From the NCBI RefSeq assembly GCF_014529705.1, contig NZ_JAANIH010000035.1, positions 1-64,000 of the forward strand: a stretch of DNA of 64,000 nucleotides, given 5' to 3'. Each line of letters begins with the position of its first letter. Position 1 is the stretch's first letter. A program made the translations under genes and the position numbers. Source of the DNA: Bradyrhizobium campsiandrae (GTDB lineage: Bacteria > Pseudomonadota > Alphaproteobacteria > Rhizobiales > Xanthobacteraceae). This document shows, in pieces, positions 1 through 8,961 of the stretch. Below the pieces are notes generated by a model, which was not told where the DNA came from, made no database searches, and saw only the letters and a list, made by a program, of their open reading frames with translations.

Positions 1-2
1 TG

Positions 3-359
3 CGCGGCAAGGTGATCACGAGCTACGGCACCAAGACCAACGGCAAGAGCAATGACGGCATCAACGTTGCCGTGCCCGAAGGTACGCCGGTCAAGGCGGC
101 TGATGATGGCGTCGTGGCCTATTCCGGCAACGAGCTGAAGAACTACGGCAATCTCGTCCTGGTTCGGCATTCCAATGGCTACGTCACCGCATATGCCCAT
201 GCGAGTGAGCTGCTGGTGAAGCGCGGCGACACCATCAAGCGCGGCCAGGTCATTGCCAAGTCGGGGCAATCCGGTGAGGTGGGGTCGCCGCAGCTCCACT
301 TCGAGATCCGCAAGGGATCGAGCCCGGTCGACCCGCTTCAATTCCTGAATGGGGCGTGA
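3..359 (+). CDS. Peptidoglycan-binding M23/LytM-domain protein (NlpD/EnvC-like), C-terminal part
   Basis: The gene enters from the left edge, so only the last ~118 residues are seen; the reading frame is open from base 3. It is a LytM (peptidase M23) fold: a glycine-rich NDGINVAVPEGTPV strand, AADDGVVAYSGNELKNYGN, AYAHASELLVKRGD and the terminal LHFEIRKGSSPVDPLQFL. The first metal-binding motif of active M23 enzymes (H-x3-D) reads NDGIN here, so the His is absent, as in E. coli NlpD, which activates amidases rather than cutting peptidoglycan itself. Location is expected to be periplasmic, at the division site. Family assignment is firm; the activator role is inferred from the missing ligand. 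Confidence 0.85.
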   Translation, partial: RGKVITSYGTKTNGKSNDGINVAVPEGTPVKAADDGVVAYSGNELKNYGNLVLVRHSNGYVTAYAHASELLVKRGDTIKRGQVIAKSGQSGEVGSPQLHFEIRKGSSPVDPLQFLNGA

Positions 360-390
360 GGCCGATAGGTTTTCACAAAGACAGTGTCGT

Positions 391-409
391 CGCCCGGCTT
401 GACCGGGCG
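391..409. terminator. Inverted repeat between convergent genes
   Basis: CGCCCGG and CCGGGCG form a perfect 7-bp stem around CTTGA. It lies between the LytM gene ending at 359 and the DUF815 gene ending at 441 on the other strand, a position suited to a two-way terminator. There is no T-run, and this GC palindrome type is also common as a dispersed repeat in these genomes. Confidence 0.45.
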
Positions 410-440
410 ATGGTGGTTGTGGATGAGGCGAGACTGATCG

Positions 441-1433
441 CTACTTCGCCGTCAACCTGACGCCGAGCCGCCCCGCCAGCTCCTGCACGAACTGCCAGGC
501 GACACGGCCCGAGCGCGAGCCGCGCGTGGTCGACCATTCCAGCGCCTCGCGCTCCAGCGCCTCGTCGTCGACCTTGATGCCGAAATGGCCGCAATAGCCG
601 CGCACCATGGCGAGGTATTCGTCCTGGCTGCAACGGTGGAAGCCGAGCCAGAGGCCGAAACGATCCGACAGCGAGACCTTTTCCTCGACGGCTTCGCCGG
701 GATTGATCGCGGTCGAGCGCTCGTTCTCGATCATGTCGCGTGCCAAGAGATGGCGACGGTTGGAGGTGGCGTAGAGGACGACGTTTTCGGGCCGGCCCTC
801 AATGCCGCCTTCAAGCACGGCCTTGAGCGATTTGTAGGACGCGTCATTGCCGTCGAAGGAGAGGTCGTCGATGAACACGATGAAGCGGAAATCGGCGTCG
901 CGAAGCTTCTCCATCAGCATCGGCAGCGTTTCGATGTCCTCGCGATGGATCTCGATCAGCTTGAGCTTGTCGGCGGGCTTGCGGTTCGCGTTGACACTGG
1001 CATGCGCCGCCTTCACCAGCGACGACTTGCCCATGCCACGCGCGCCCCAGAGCAGGGCGTTGTTGGCGGGCAGGCCGGCTGCAAAGCGCTCCGTGTTCTC
1101 CATCAGGATGTCGCGCATCCGGTCGACGCCCTTGAGCAGGAACAGCTCGACGCGGCTGACCCGCGGCACGGCCGCCAGGCGGCCGTCGGGGTGCCAGACA
1201 TAGGCATCCGCCCGGTCGAACGACTCGCGTTCGACCGCCGGCTTGCCCTGGGCGGCGAGGTGCGCCGCAATGGCTTCCAGCGCGCGGACGATGCGCTCCT
1301 GGGTGAGGTCGGTGGCAGCCCTTGCGGGCGCCTTTTGGAGGGCCTTGGGGCGTTTTGCCGCGACCTGGGCGGACTTGGTGGCAGGGGTACGGGGGCCTTT
1401 GCCGGCCGGGCTTTTGCTTATGTTTTTGGGCAT
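441..1433 (-). CDS. DUF815 family AAA-type ATPase
   Basis: 330 residues when started at MPKNISKS; a longer frame would add a non-conserved N-terminus. Residues 1-45 are Lys/Ala/Pro-rich and probably disordered. The Walker A motif GARGMGKSS is at about 130-138 and Walker B FIVFIDD at about 184-190, followed by an arginine-rich C-terminal helical part. This matches the DUF815 P-loop ATPase family, whose cellular role is not established. In Rhizobiales it regularly sits between an NlpD-type gene and yajC, as here, divergent from yajC with a 180-bp gap holding both promoters. Confidence 0.85.
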   Translation of the reverse strand: MPKNISKSPAGKGPRTPATKSAQVAAKRPKALQKAPARAATDLTQERIVRALEAIAAHLAAQGKPAVERESFDRADAYVWHPDGRLAAVPRVSRVELFLLKGVDRMRDILMENTERFAAGLPANNALLWGARGMGKSSLVKAAHASVNANRKPADKLKLIEIHREDIETLPMLMEKLRDADFRFIVFIDDLSFDGNDASYKSLKAVLEGGIEGRPENVVLYATSNRRHLLARDMIENERSTAINPGEAVEEKVSLSDRFGLWLGFHRCSQDEYLAMVRGYCGHFGIKVDDEALEREALEWSTTRGSRSGRVAWQFVQELAGRLGVRLTAK

Positions 1434-1612
1434 GTCCGAAGTTCCTGAGAATGCAGCCTTATCGGGCCTGACGGCGCGCCGCAAGGTGGCGAAAAGGGCG
1501 GTCTGGCAGCGTTGCAATTGGGGCGGTGGTCGCTATAGTCCGCGCGAATTTGACCGAACCGGTCGCCGTCAAGGCCTGACCGGCTTCCCCCGTTTCCACG
1601 AGGATCGTCCGA

Positions 1613-1987
1613 ATGCTGATTACCCCTGCCTATGCCCAGGCCGCGGGCGCCGGTGACACCAACAGCATGTTGATGTCGCTGCTGCCGTTCGCCCTGATCT
1701 TCGTGATCATGTATTTCCTGATTCTGCGCCCGCAGCAGAAGAAGGTGAAGGACCATGCCGAGCTCGTGAAGAACATCCGCCGCGGCGACACCGTCGTGAC
1801 CTCGGGGGGCCTCGTCGGCAAGGTCACCAAGGTGGTCGATGACGATCAGATCGAGTTCGAGATTTCCGACGGCGTGCGCGTGCGCCAGATGCGGTCGATG
1901 ATCTCCGGCGTGCGCGCCAAGGGCGAGCCGGCCAAGGACAAAGACAGCGCGAAGGAAAGCGCCAAGGACGACGCCGCGGCGAAGTGA
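1613..1987 (+). CDS. yajC: Preprotein translocase subunit YajC
   Basis: 124 residues with one N-terminal membrane segment (about 20-42, LLPFALIFVIMYFLILRP) followed at once by the QQKKVKDH signature, an SH3-like domain with RRGDTVVTSGG, and a Lys/Ala/Asp-rich tail. YajC joins SecD and SecF in the accessory complex of the Sec translocon in the inner membrane. It is first in a run of five same-strand genes (yajC, secD, secF and two assembly-factor homologues). Confidence 0.96.
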   Translation: MLITPAYAQAAGAGDTNSMLMSLLPFALIFVIMYFLILRPQQKKVKDHAELVKNIRRGDTVVTSGGLVGKVTKVVDDDQIEFEISDGVRVRQMRSMISGVRAKGEPAKDKDSAKESAKDDAAAK

Positions 1988-2036
1988 GCGTTTTCTCGCG
2001 AGTCTTTCGAATCTCCTGATCTGACAGGTCCAGTCG

Positions 2037-3641
2037 ATGTTGTATTTCACGCGGTGGAAGGCGCTGGGGATCATCCTGACGGCGCTGATCGTGTGCCTCT
2101 GCGCAGTCCCGAACTTCTTCCCCGAGGCCCAGGTCAAGACCTGGCCCGCCTGGGCGCAGCGGCGTCTGGTGCTCGGCCTCGACCTGCAGGGCGGCTCCTC
2201 TCTGCAGCTCGAGGTCGATTCCAACTATGTGAAGAAGCAGAGGCTCGAACAAATTCGCGGCGACGCGCAAAAAGTACTGCGCGACGCGCGGATCCAATTC
2301 ACCGGCGGCGTGGTCGTGCGAAACGACGCCGTCGAGACCCGTATTGGCAAGGAATCCGATCTCCAGAACGCCCTTTCCAAGCTGCGTGATCTTGCGCAGC
2401 CCATTGGCGGCCTGATGGGGTCCAGCGGCCAGCGCGACCTTGATGTCACCGATGCCGGCGGCGGGCTCGTCCGCTTGACTATCCCGGAGGCCGCGACACT
2501 CGATCGCCTGCGCAAGACCATCGAGCAGTCGATCCAGATCGTCGAGAAGCGCGTCAACGAGCTCGGCACCGTCGAGCCCATTATCCAGCGTCAGGGTAGC
2601 GATCGCATTCTGGTCCAGGTGCCCGGACTGCAGGATCCCACGCGCCTGAAGGAGATTCTGGGCAAGACTGCGAAGATGGAATTTCGCATGGTCGATCCCT
2701 CGGTGCCGCCGGACCAGGCGCAGCAGGGCAGCTTGCCGCCGGACACCGAGCTTCTGCCGGCCGCCACGCCGCCGCCGTCGAACTACGTGGTCAAGAAGCA
2801 GGTCCTGGTCGCGGGCGGCGACCTGACCAACGCCCAGGCGACCTTCGACCAGCGCACCAACGAGCCAGTGGTCAGCTTTACGTTCAATACCTCTGGTGCG
2901 CGCAAGTTCGCGCAGGCCACGCAGGAGAATGTCGGGGTGCCCTTCGCGATCATCCTCGACGGCAAGGTGATCTCGGCCCCGGTCATTCGCGAGCCCATCA
3001 CCGGTGGCCAAGGCCAGATATCCGGCAGCTTCACCGTGCAGTCGGCTAACGACCTCGCGATCCTCTTGCGCGCCGGCGCGCTGCCGGCGCCGCTGACCGT
3101 GGTGGAAGAACGGACGGTCGGTCCGGGCCTTGGCCAGGACTCGATCGAGAAGGGCGAGCTTGCGGCCTACGTGGGCTCGATCCTGGTCGTTGTGTTCATG
3201 CTCGTGACCTATCGGCTGTTCGGCGTGTTCGCCAACATCGCGGTGGCGATCAACGTCGCAATGATCTTCGGGTTGTTGTCGCTGCTCAGCGCTACGCTGA
3301 CGCTGCCCGGCATCGCCGGCATTGTGCTGACGGTCGGTATCGCAGTGGACTCCAACGTGCTGATCTATGAGCGCATCCGCGAGGAGTTGCGTGGCGGCAG
3401 AAGCCCGATCTCGGCGATCGACGCGGGCTTCAAGCGGGCGCTTGCGACCATTCTTGACTCCAACATCACCACCTTCATCGCCGCTGCAGTGCTGTTCATG
3501 ATCGGCACCGGACCGGTGCGCGGCTTCGCAGTCACGCTCGGGATCGGCATCATCACCACGGTCTTCACCGCCTTCACCATGACCCGTCTGATCGTCGCAT
3601 GGTGGGTGCAGTGGAAGCGGCCGAAGACAGTGCCGATTTGA
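2037..3641 (+). CDS. secD: Protein translocase subunit SecD
   Basis: 534 residues, usual for alphaproteobacterial SecD. The D1 motif LGLDLQGGSSLQLEVD follows the first membrane segment, then a large periplasmic P1 domain, and the RND-type membrane region begins around residue 375 with GIAVDSNVLIYERIREELR, the conserved D4/D5 segment. SecD uses the proton gradient with SecF to complete release of exported proteins. It starts 49 bp after yajC and is followed 16 bp later by secF, so the three are almost certainly one transcript. Confidence 0.97.
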   Translation: MLYFTRWKALGIILTALIVCLCAVPNFFPEAQVKTWPAWAQRRLVLGLDLQGGSSLQLEVDSNYVKKQRLEQIRGDAQKVLRDARIQFTGGVVVRNDAVETRIGKESDLQNALSKLRDLAQPIGGLMGSSGQRDLDVTDAGGGLVRLTIPEAATLDRLRKTIEQSIQIVEKRVNELGTVEPIIQRQGSDRILVQVPGLQDPTRLKEILGKTAKMEFRMVDPSVPPDQAQQGSLPPDTELLPAATPPPSNYVVKKQVLVAGGDLTNAQATFDQRTNEPVVSFTFNTSGARKFAQATQENVGVPFAIILDGKVISAPVIREPITGGQGQISGSFTVQSANDLAILLRAGALPAPLTVVEERTVGPGLGQDSIEKGELAAYVGSILVVVFMLVTYRLFGVFANIAVAINVAMIFGLLSLLSATLTLPGIAGIVLTVGIAVDSNVLIYERIREELRGGRSPISAIDAGFKRALATILDSNITTFIAAAVLFMIGTGPVRGFAVTLGIGIITTVFTAFTMTRLIVAWWVQWKRPKTVPI

Positions 3642-3657
3642 TCATTCGAGGCCGGCT

Positions 3658-4683
3658 GTGACCACTACTCAAATCGTTCTCATCTCTCTCGGCGTCCTGA
3701 TTGCCGTGCTGACCGTGGTCAGCGTGCTCGGGGTGCTGCCATCGCTGCGCATCGTGCCAGACGATACGCATTTCGATTTCACGCGCTTCCGCCGCATCAG
3801 CTTTCCGATCTCGGCGCTGCTGTCGATCCTCGCCATCACGCTGTTCTTCACCCATGGCCTGAATTTCGGCATCGACTTCAAGGGGGGTACCTTGATGGAG
3901 GTGCGGGCCAAGTCGGGCTCCGCGGATCTTGCGCAGATGCGTACGACCCTTGGTAGTCTCGGTCTTGGTGAAGTCCAGCTGCAGCAATTCGGTGGGCCGG
4001 CCGACGTGCTGCTTCGCGTCGCCGAACAGCCGGGCGGCGACAAGGCACAGCAGGAAGCCGTGGACAAGGTTCGCGGCGCCCTCGGCGAGTCCGTCGAGTA
4101 TCGCCGCGTCGAGGTGGTGGGTCCACGCGTCTCCGGCGAGCTGCTGGGTTGGGGCATGGCCGGCCTCATGCTCGCGATCGGCGCGATCCTGGTCTATCTC
4201 TGGTTCCGGTTCGAATGGCAGTTCGCGCTCGGCGCCATGATCGCCAACGTGCACGACATCGTGCTGACCATCGGCTTCATGTCGATCAGCCAGGTCGACT
4301 TCGACCTGACCAGCATCGCGGCGCTTCTGACCATCCTGGGCTATTCGCTCAACGACACCGTCGTCATCTACGACCGCATCCGCGAAATGTTGCGGCGCTA
4401 CAAGAAGATGCCGATGCCGCAACTGCTCAACGAGTCGATCAATTCGACGCTGTCGCGCTCGATCATCACCCACTTCACGGTGACGCTGGCGCTGCTGGCG
4501 CTCCTGCTGTTCGGCGGGCACGCCATCCACAGCTTCACGGCCGTCATGATGTTCGGCGTGGTGCTGGTCGGCACCTACACCTCGATCTTCATCGCAGCAC
4601 CGATCCTGATCTATCTCGGCGTCGGCGAGCATCGTGAAGATGCGAAGGACGAGGCTCCGCCGGCGAAGAAAAGCAAGGCATGA
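3658..4683 (+). CDS. secF: Protein translocase subunit SecF
   Basis: 341 residues from a GTG start (no ATG is available near the family's N-terminus). Six membrane segments are apparent. LNFGIDFKGGTLMEV and SLNDTVVIYDRIRE are the SecF counterparts of the SecD signature motifs. It acts with SecD in the inner membrane. The charged tail (EHREDAKDEAPPAKKSKA) is cytoplasmic. Confidence 0.97.
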   Translation: MTTTQIVLISLGVLIAVLTVVSVLGVLPSLRIVPDDTHFDFTRFRRISFPISALLSILAITLFFTHGLNFGIDFKGGTLMEVRAKSGSADLAQMRTTLGSLGLGEVQLQQFGGPADVLLRVAEQPGGDKAQQEAVDKVRGALGESVEYRRVEVVGPRVSGELLGWGMAGLMLAIGAILVYLWFRFEWQFALGAMIANVHDIVLTIGFMSISQVDFDLTSIAALLTILGYSLNDTVVIYDRIREMLRRYKKMPMPQLLNESINSTLSRSIITHFTVTLALLALLLFGGHAIHSFTAVMMFGVVLVGTYTSIFIAAPILIYLGVGEHREDAKDEAPPAKKSKA

Positions 4684-4743
4684 TCCGAACCGCATGGCCT
4701 CGCAAGAGTTTGCGAGGGTAGTCAGCTCCTTCGGACGAAGCTC

Positions 4744-5127
4744 ATGGCCGGCGATCCCAACGCTCCCCATTTCCCGCGCTCGGCGCCGATCGAGGCCTAT
4801 GGCAAGGGCGGCTTCGCCTTTGCCGGCATGTCGCACCGCGGCTCGCTGCTCTGCCTGCCCGATGCGATCTGGGCCTGGGACGTGACCGATCCCGCCAAGA
4901 TCGATCGCTATTCGCTGGATCGGGTTTTTGCGGCTGCCAACGGCATCGACACGCTGCTGGTCGGCACCGGAACCGGGCTCTGGCTGGCCCCGCCGGAACT
5001 CCGCCAGGCGCTGAAGGCGGTGCGGGTGGTGCTGGACACGATGCAGACGGGTCCCGCCGTACGCACCTACAACATCATGATCGGCGAACGACGGCGCGTC
5101 GCAGCCGCGCTGATCGCGGTGCCATGA
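4744..5127 (+). CDS. Mth938-like domain protein (DUF498/NDUFAF3 family)
   Basis: 127 residues of the Mth938/DUF498 fold, recognised by the opening H-F-P-R-S-A-P-I-E-A-Y-G strand pattern, the GSLLCLPD and LLVGTGTGLWLAPPELRQAL core and the closing NIMIGERRRVAAALIAVP. The human family member NDUFAF3 is a mitochondrial complex I assembly factor, and proximity of alphaproteobacterial homologues to secDF has been noted for that family. The stop overlaps the start of the next gene (ATGA), so the two are translationally coupled. A role in NADH dehydrogenase assembly here is inference. Confidence 0.85.
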   Translation: MAGDPNAPHFPRSAPIEAYGKGGFAFAGMSHRGSLLCLPDAIWAWDVTDPAKIDRYSLDRVFAAANGIDTLLVGTGTGLWLAPPELRQALKAVRVVLDTMQTGPAVRTYNIMIGERRRVAAALIAVP

Positions 5128-5987
5128 GCAGCGCCGCGACGCCGCAGGACAACGTGACATTCTGCGCCGACCTCGTGCGCAGCCACGACTTTCCGCGCTA
5201 TGCCGTGACGCTGTTCGTGCCCGCCGCCGAGCGTCGCGCGCTGCTCGCGCTCTACGCCTTCAATGTCGAGATCGTCCGCGTTCGCGATCAGGTGAGTCAG
5301 CCCTTGCCGGGCGAGATCCGCTTTCAATGGTGGACCGATCTGTTCTCGGGCCTCGTCCACGGCAGCGCCGAGGGCAATCCGGTGGCGGCGGAGCTGTTGC
5401 GCGCGATCCGCGATTTTGATCTGCCGGTTGCGCCGCTGTCGCTGCTCGTCGACGAGCATCAGTTCGACCTCTACAACGATCCGATGCCGACCATGACGGC
5501 GCTGGAAGGCTATCTGGCCGCAACCTATTCGGCGCTGCTCGCGCTCGCGGCGCGGATCATGGGCGAGGCTTCCGATGCGGCCGAGCACCTCGCGCGCCAC
5601 GTGGGCCTCGCGCAGGGGATCGCGCAGGTGATTGCGAACCTGCCGCGAGACGCCTCGCATCGGCAATTGTTTCTGCCGCAGCAATTCCTGGCCAGTCATG
5701 GCTCTGCCATGGAGGATGTGTTTTCGGGCAAGGCAACGCCCAATCTCCATGCCGTGCTGGACCAGCTCATCGGCGAAGCGCGGCAGCATCTTGCGACGGC
5801 GACGTCGCTGCTCGCGCGGGTGTCCCCCTCGGCGCGGATTGCGTTCCTGCCGCTGAGCCAGGCGCGTGCCGATCTCGATCGGCTGTCGCGGCCGGGGCGC
5901 AACCCCTTCGCGCCTCAACCGACCTCGCGGTTACGCACGCTCTGGACGTTGTGGCGGGCTTCACGATCCCGGGAGTTTACCAAATAG
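5124..5987 (+). CDS. Squalene/phytoene synthase-family protein, NDUFAF6-like
   Basis: 287 residues with the all-helical trans-isoprenyl synthase fold: FPRYAVTLFVPAAERRALLA, ALYAFNVEIVRVRDQVSQP, and a second region around ANLPRDASHRQLFLPQQF. The paired DxxxD motifs that bind diphosphate in true phytoene synthases are not intact (first region NVEIVRVRDQV), which is typical of the NDUFAF6 branch, a complex I assembly factor in mitochondria. It is coupled to the NDUFAF3-type gene by a 4-bp overlap. That pairing favours an assembly role over carotenoid or hopanoid synthesis, though catalysis cannot be excluded. Confidence 0.8.
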   Translation: MSSAATPQDNVTFCADLVRSHDFPRYAVTLFVPAAERRALLALYAFNVEIVRVRDQVSQPLPGEIRFQWWTDLFSGLVHGSAEGNPVAAELLRAIRDFDLPVAPLSLLVDEHQFDLYNDPMPTMTALEGYLAATYSALLALAARIMGEASDAAEHLARHVGLAQGIAQVIANLPRDASHRQLFLPQQFLASHGSAMEDVFSGKATPNLHAVLDQLIGEARQHLATATSLLARVSPSARIAFLPLSQARADLDRLSRPGRNPFAPQPTSRLRTLWTLWRASRSREFTK

Positions 5988-6032
5988 CGGTTGGCTTATC
6001 GCCGCAGCCCGGCAAATGCTCTATGCTGTCCC

Positions 6033-7277
6033 ATGGCTGAGATATCCCAAACCGCAATCCCCGATTTGAGGGGCTTTCCGGTCGCCCCGCGCGACATTCA
6101 CGCCGCCGCCGAAATCATCCGGGGCGCCGTCGTCGAGACGCCCTGCAGCTACAGCCGAACGCTGAGCAACATCTGCGGCTGCGAGCTCTGGCTCAAATTC
6201 GAGAACCTCCAGTTCACCTCCTCGTTCAAGGAGCGCGGCGCACTCAACCGGCTCACGGCGTTGACGCCGGAGGAACGCAGCCGCGGCGTCATCGCCATGT
6301 CGGCCGGCAATCACGCCCAGGGTGTCGCCTACCACGCCAGGCGGCTCGGCATTCCCGCCACCATCGTCATGCCCGTGGGCACCCCGATGGTGAAGATCGA
6401 GAACACCAGGCATCACGGCGCCGAGGTGGTCGTGACCGGCGCGACGCTGGAGGAGGCGGCCGCGTTTGCGCGGAGCCACGGCGAGGCCCGCGGCATGATC
6501 TTCGTTCACCCCTATGACGACCCGCTTGTCATTGCGGGGCAGGGCACGGTCGGGCTGGAGATGCTCAAGGCGGTGCCGGAGCTCGACACGCTGGTGGTTC
6601 CGATCGGCGGCGGCGGCCTGATCAGCGGCATCGCCGTTGCGGCGAAATCGCTGAAACCGTCGCTGCGGATCCTCGGCGTCGAAGCCTGGCTCTATCCCTC
6701 GATGTACAACGCCGTCCATGGCGGCAACCTGCCGGCACGCGGCGACACGCTCGCCGAAGGCATCGCGGTCAAATCGCCGGGCAAGATCACCACCGAAATC
6801 GTCCGCGGTCTCGTCGATGACATCGCGCTCGTCAATGAAGCCGAGCTCGAGCGGGCGGTCGCAACCCTGATCTCGATCGAGAAGACGGTCGTGGAGGGCG
6901 CGGGCGCTGCGGGCCTTGCGGCCATCATGTCCGATCCCCCCCGCTTCGCCGGCGAGAAAGTGGGTCTGGTCCTGAGCGGCGGCAACATCGACACCAGGCT
7001 GATCGCTTCGGTGCTGACACGGGAGCTTGCGCGCGAGGGGCGGCTGACCCAGCTCTCGCTCGATATCCCTGATAGGCCCGGCCAATTGGCCGCGGTCGCA
7101 GCGCTGCTGGCCGAGGCCGGCGCCAACATCATCGAGGTTTCGCACCAGCGCACCTTCTCCGACCTTCCGGCCAAGGCGACGCTGCTGCAACTCGTCATCG
7201 AAACCCGCGACAGTGCCCATCTCGACGAGGTCATGGCCAAGCTCGCCGTCTCGGGGTTGAGCGCACGCTGCACCTGA
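6033..7277 (+). CDS. ilvA: Threonine ammonia-lyase (threonine dehydratase) with ACT domain
   Basis: 414 residues from the ATG giving MAEISQTAIPDL; a TTG 42 bp upstream only adds unconserved sequence. Fold type II PLP enzyme: the lysine is in SSFKERGAL (about residue 66), a phosphate loop is at VVPIGGGGLISG, and a single C-terminal ACT domain begins near QLSLDIPDRPGQLAAVAALL. It deaminates threonine to 2-oxobutanoate. One ACT domain and this length fit the TdcB/IlvA-like class common in rhizobia; biosynthetic or catabolic use cannot be told from sequence. Confidence 0.9.
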   Translation: MAEISQTAIPDLRGFPVAPRDIHAAAEIIRGAVVETPCSYSRTLSNICGCELWLKFENLQFTSSFKERGALNRLTALTPEERSRGVIAMSAGNHAQGVAYHARRLGIPATIVMPVGTPMVKIENTRHHGAEVVVTGATLEEAAAFARSHGEARGMIFVHPYDDPLVIAGQGTVGLEMLKAVPELDTLVVPIGGGGLISGIAVAAKSLKPSLRILGVEAWLYPSMYNAVHGGNLPARGDTLAEGIAVKSPGKITTEIVRGLVDDIALVNEAELERAVATLISIEKTVVEGAGAAGLAAIMSDPPRFAGEKVGLVLSGGNIDTRLIASVLTRELAREGRLTQLSLDIPDRPGQLAAVAALLAEAGANIIEVSHQRTFSDLPAKATLLQLVIETRDSAHLDEVMAKLAVSGLSARCT

Positions 7278-7292
7278 AGCGGGGTCCGATAA

Positions 7293-8834
7293 TTACTCCG
7301 GGAGCCCGGCGGTACGGAGCGCCTCGCCAAGCGATGCTGCCAGCGCCGGTGCGCAGTTGACACCCTGGAATTGACGGCCGTAGCGGAAGGTGGGGTGCAA
7401 CTCCAGCACCCGTGCTGCAGCCGCTTCCGCCTCCTGCAACCGGCCCAGCTTTGCCAGTGCCGCGGCGAGTTGCACATGGGTGATGCTGTGGCGCGGGTTG
7501 GCCTGAACCGAGCGGTAGGCGGCGCGACAAGCCTCTTCATACCGGCCGCGATGGAAGTGCCCCATCGCTTGCGCGTCAAAGGCTGCGAAGGCCCAGGAGT
7601 CGAATGGGCTGAGGCGCATGCCGCGCTCGCTCCATTCGATGGCGCGGTCAGCATCACCATCCCAGCCAAGCATGACGCTGCCGAGGATGTAGGTCAGCGC
7701 CGAGGAGGGGCTGATCGCGAGCGCGGCATCGAGTGCGGTGAATGCCGCGGAGCGATCGTGCCCATCCATGCCGATCGAGAAGCCCGCCAGCGTGAGCGCA
7801 ACGGCGTCATCCTGCCCGTGGGCGATAGCTGATCGTGCATGCTCGATAGAAGCTGCGCGGTTCACCTCCTGCAGACCATCGCGCAGGAACAGGCAGTGAT
7901 GGCACATCGCAGCGTTGCCATGCGCCAGGGCATAGGAGGGCTCGAGTGCGATCGCGCGCTCGAGCAGGACGAGCGCCAGCCTGACCTGCTCCGGCATGCC
8001 GGAATCGACGTCCGGCTGTGCCCGCAGGACGAGGTCATAGGCATCGAGGCTGTCGGGCCGCTGACGTTTAACCCGGTTGATCTCGGCGCGGCGCAGGCTT
8101 GGCGCGATGGCACCCACGACCGACATGGCGATGTCGTCCTGGAGCGCGAAGATATCATCGGATTGACGGTCATAGCGCTCGGCCCACACATGCATGCCGG
8201 TGGATGCATCGATCAGCTGACCGGTAATGCGCACATTTCCGCGGGTCTTGCGGACGCTGCCTTCCAGTACGTAGCGTACGCCAAGCTCGCGGCCGACCTG
8301 TTTCACGTCGGCTGCCCGGCCCTTGTATGTGAACGTGGAGTTTCGCGCGATCACGAACAGCCAGTTGATCCGGGACAGGCCTGTGATGATGTCGTCGACC
8401 ATTCCGTCGGCAAAATACTCTTGCTCGGGATCGCCGCTCAGGTTCGCGAAGGGCAATACAGCGATCGATGGCCTCTCAGGCACGGTCAGAGATGCTGCGG
8501 TAACTTGGTTCGGGGCGGACGAGGTCACCGCGGGACCGACATAGCGATAGCCCCGCCGTGGCAGGGTCTCGATCCATTGCGACTCTCCGCGGGCATCTGC
8601 CAGCGTGCGCCGGACAGCGGCCATCTGAACGGTCAGATTGCTGTCTTCAATGGCCTGGGCGGGCCACGCCGCTTCCATCAAGGCGTCCTTCGACACGGGC
8701 CTGCCGGCGTGCTGCACCAGCAGCGCCAAAAGCCGGACTGCGCGGTGGCCGAGCGGGGTTGGCTCGGCCCCGAGGAACAGGATCCCTGCTTCGGCGTCGA
8801 GGCGGAAGGGACCAAATTCATGGATCGCGGCCAT
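7293..8834 (-). CDS. Winged-helix DNA-binding protein with TolB-like and TPR regions
   Basis: 513 residues from MAAIHEFGPFRLDAEAGI. An OmpR/CadC-type winged helix occupies about 1-100 (HRAVRLLALLVQHAGRPVSKDALMEAAW, WIETLPRRGYRYVG). Next is the TolB-N-like region found in many rhizobial regulators and class III cyclases (PSIAVLPFANLSGDPEQEY, YVLEGSVRKTRGNVRITGQL), then tetratricopeptide-like helices to the end. No membrane segment is evident, so it should be a soluble transcription factor with a ligand or protein-sensing C-terminus. It is divergent from the cupin gene at 8962, a likely target. Confidence 0.82.
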   Translation of the reverse strand: MAAIHEFGPFRLDAEAGILFLGAEPTPLGHRAVRLLALLVQHAGRPVSKDALMEAAWPAQAIEDSNLTVQMAAVRRTLADARGESQWIETLPRRGYRYVGPAVTSSAPNQVTAASLTVPERPSIAVLPFANLSGDPEQEYFADGMVDDIITGLSRINWLFVIARNSTFTYKGRAADVKQVGRELGVRYVLEGSVRKTRGNVRITGQLIDASTGMHVWAERYDRQSDDIFALQDDIAMSVVGAIAPSLRRAEINRVKRQRPDSLDAYDLVLRAQPDVDSGMPEQVRLALVLLERAIALEPSYALAHGNAAMCHHCLFLRDGLQEVNRAASIEHARSAIAHGQDDAVALTLAGFSIGMDGHDRSAAFTALDAALAISPSSALTYILGSVMLGWDGDADRAIEWSERGMRLSPFDSWAFAAFDAQAMGHFHRGRYEEACRAAYRSVQANPRHSITHVQLAAALAKLGRLQEAEAAAARVLELHPTFRYGRQFQGVNCAPALAASLGEALRTAGLPE

Positions 8835-8961
8835 TGCCAGAGAAGGGCACATTTCGCAGGTTTTTTGCAATGATTTCCTCGCCGCTTCGCCACTTCCGTG
8901 CGCAGGCAGACCATGATGGCGCCGTTCTCGCCCTGTTCGGAGCCAAGCGATGGAGGAGCAC

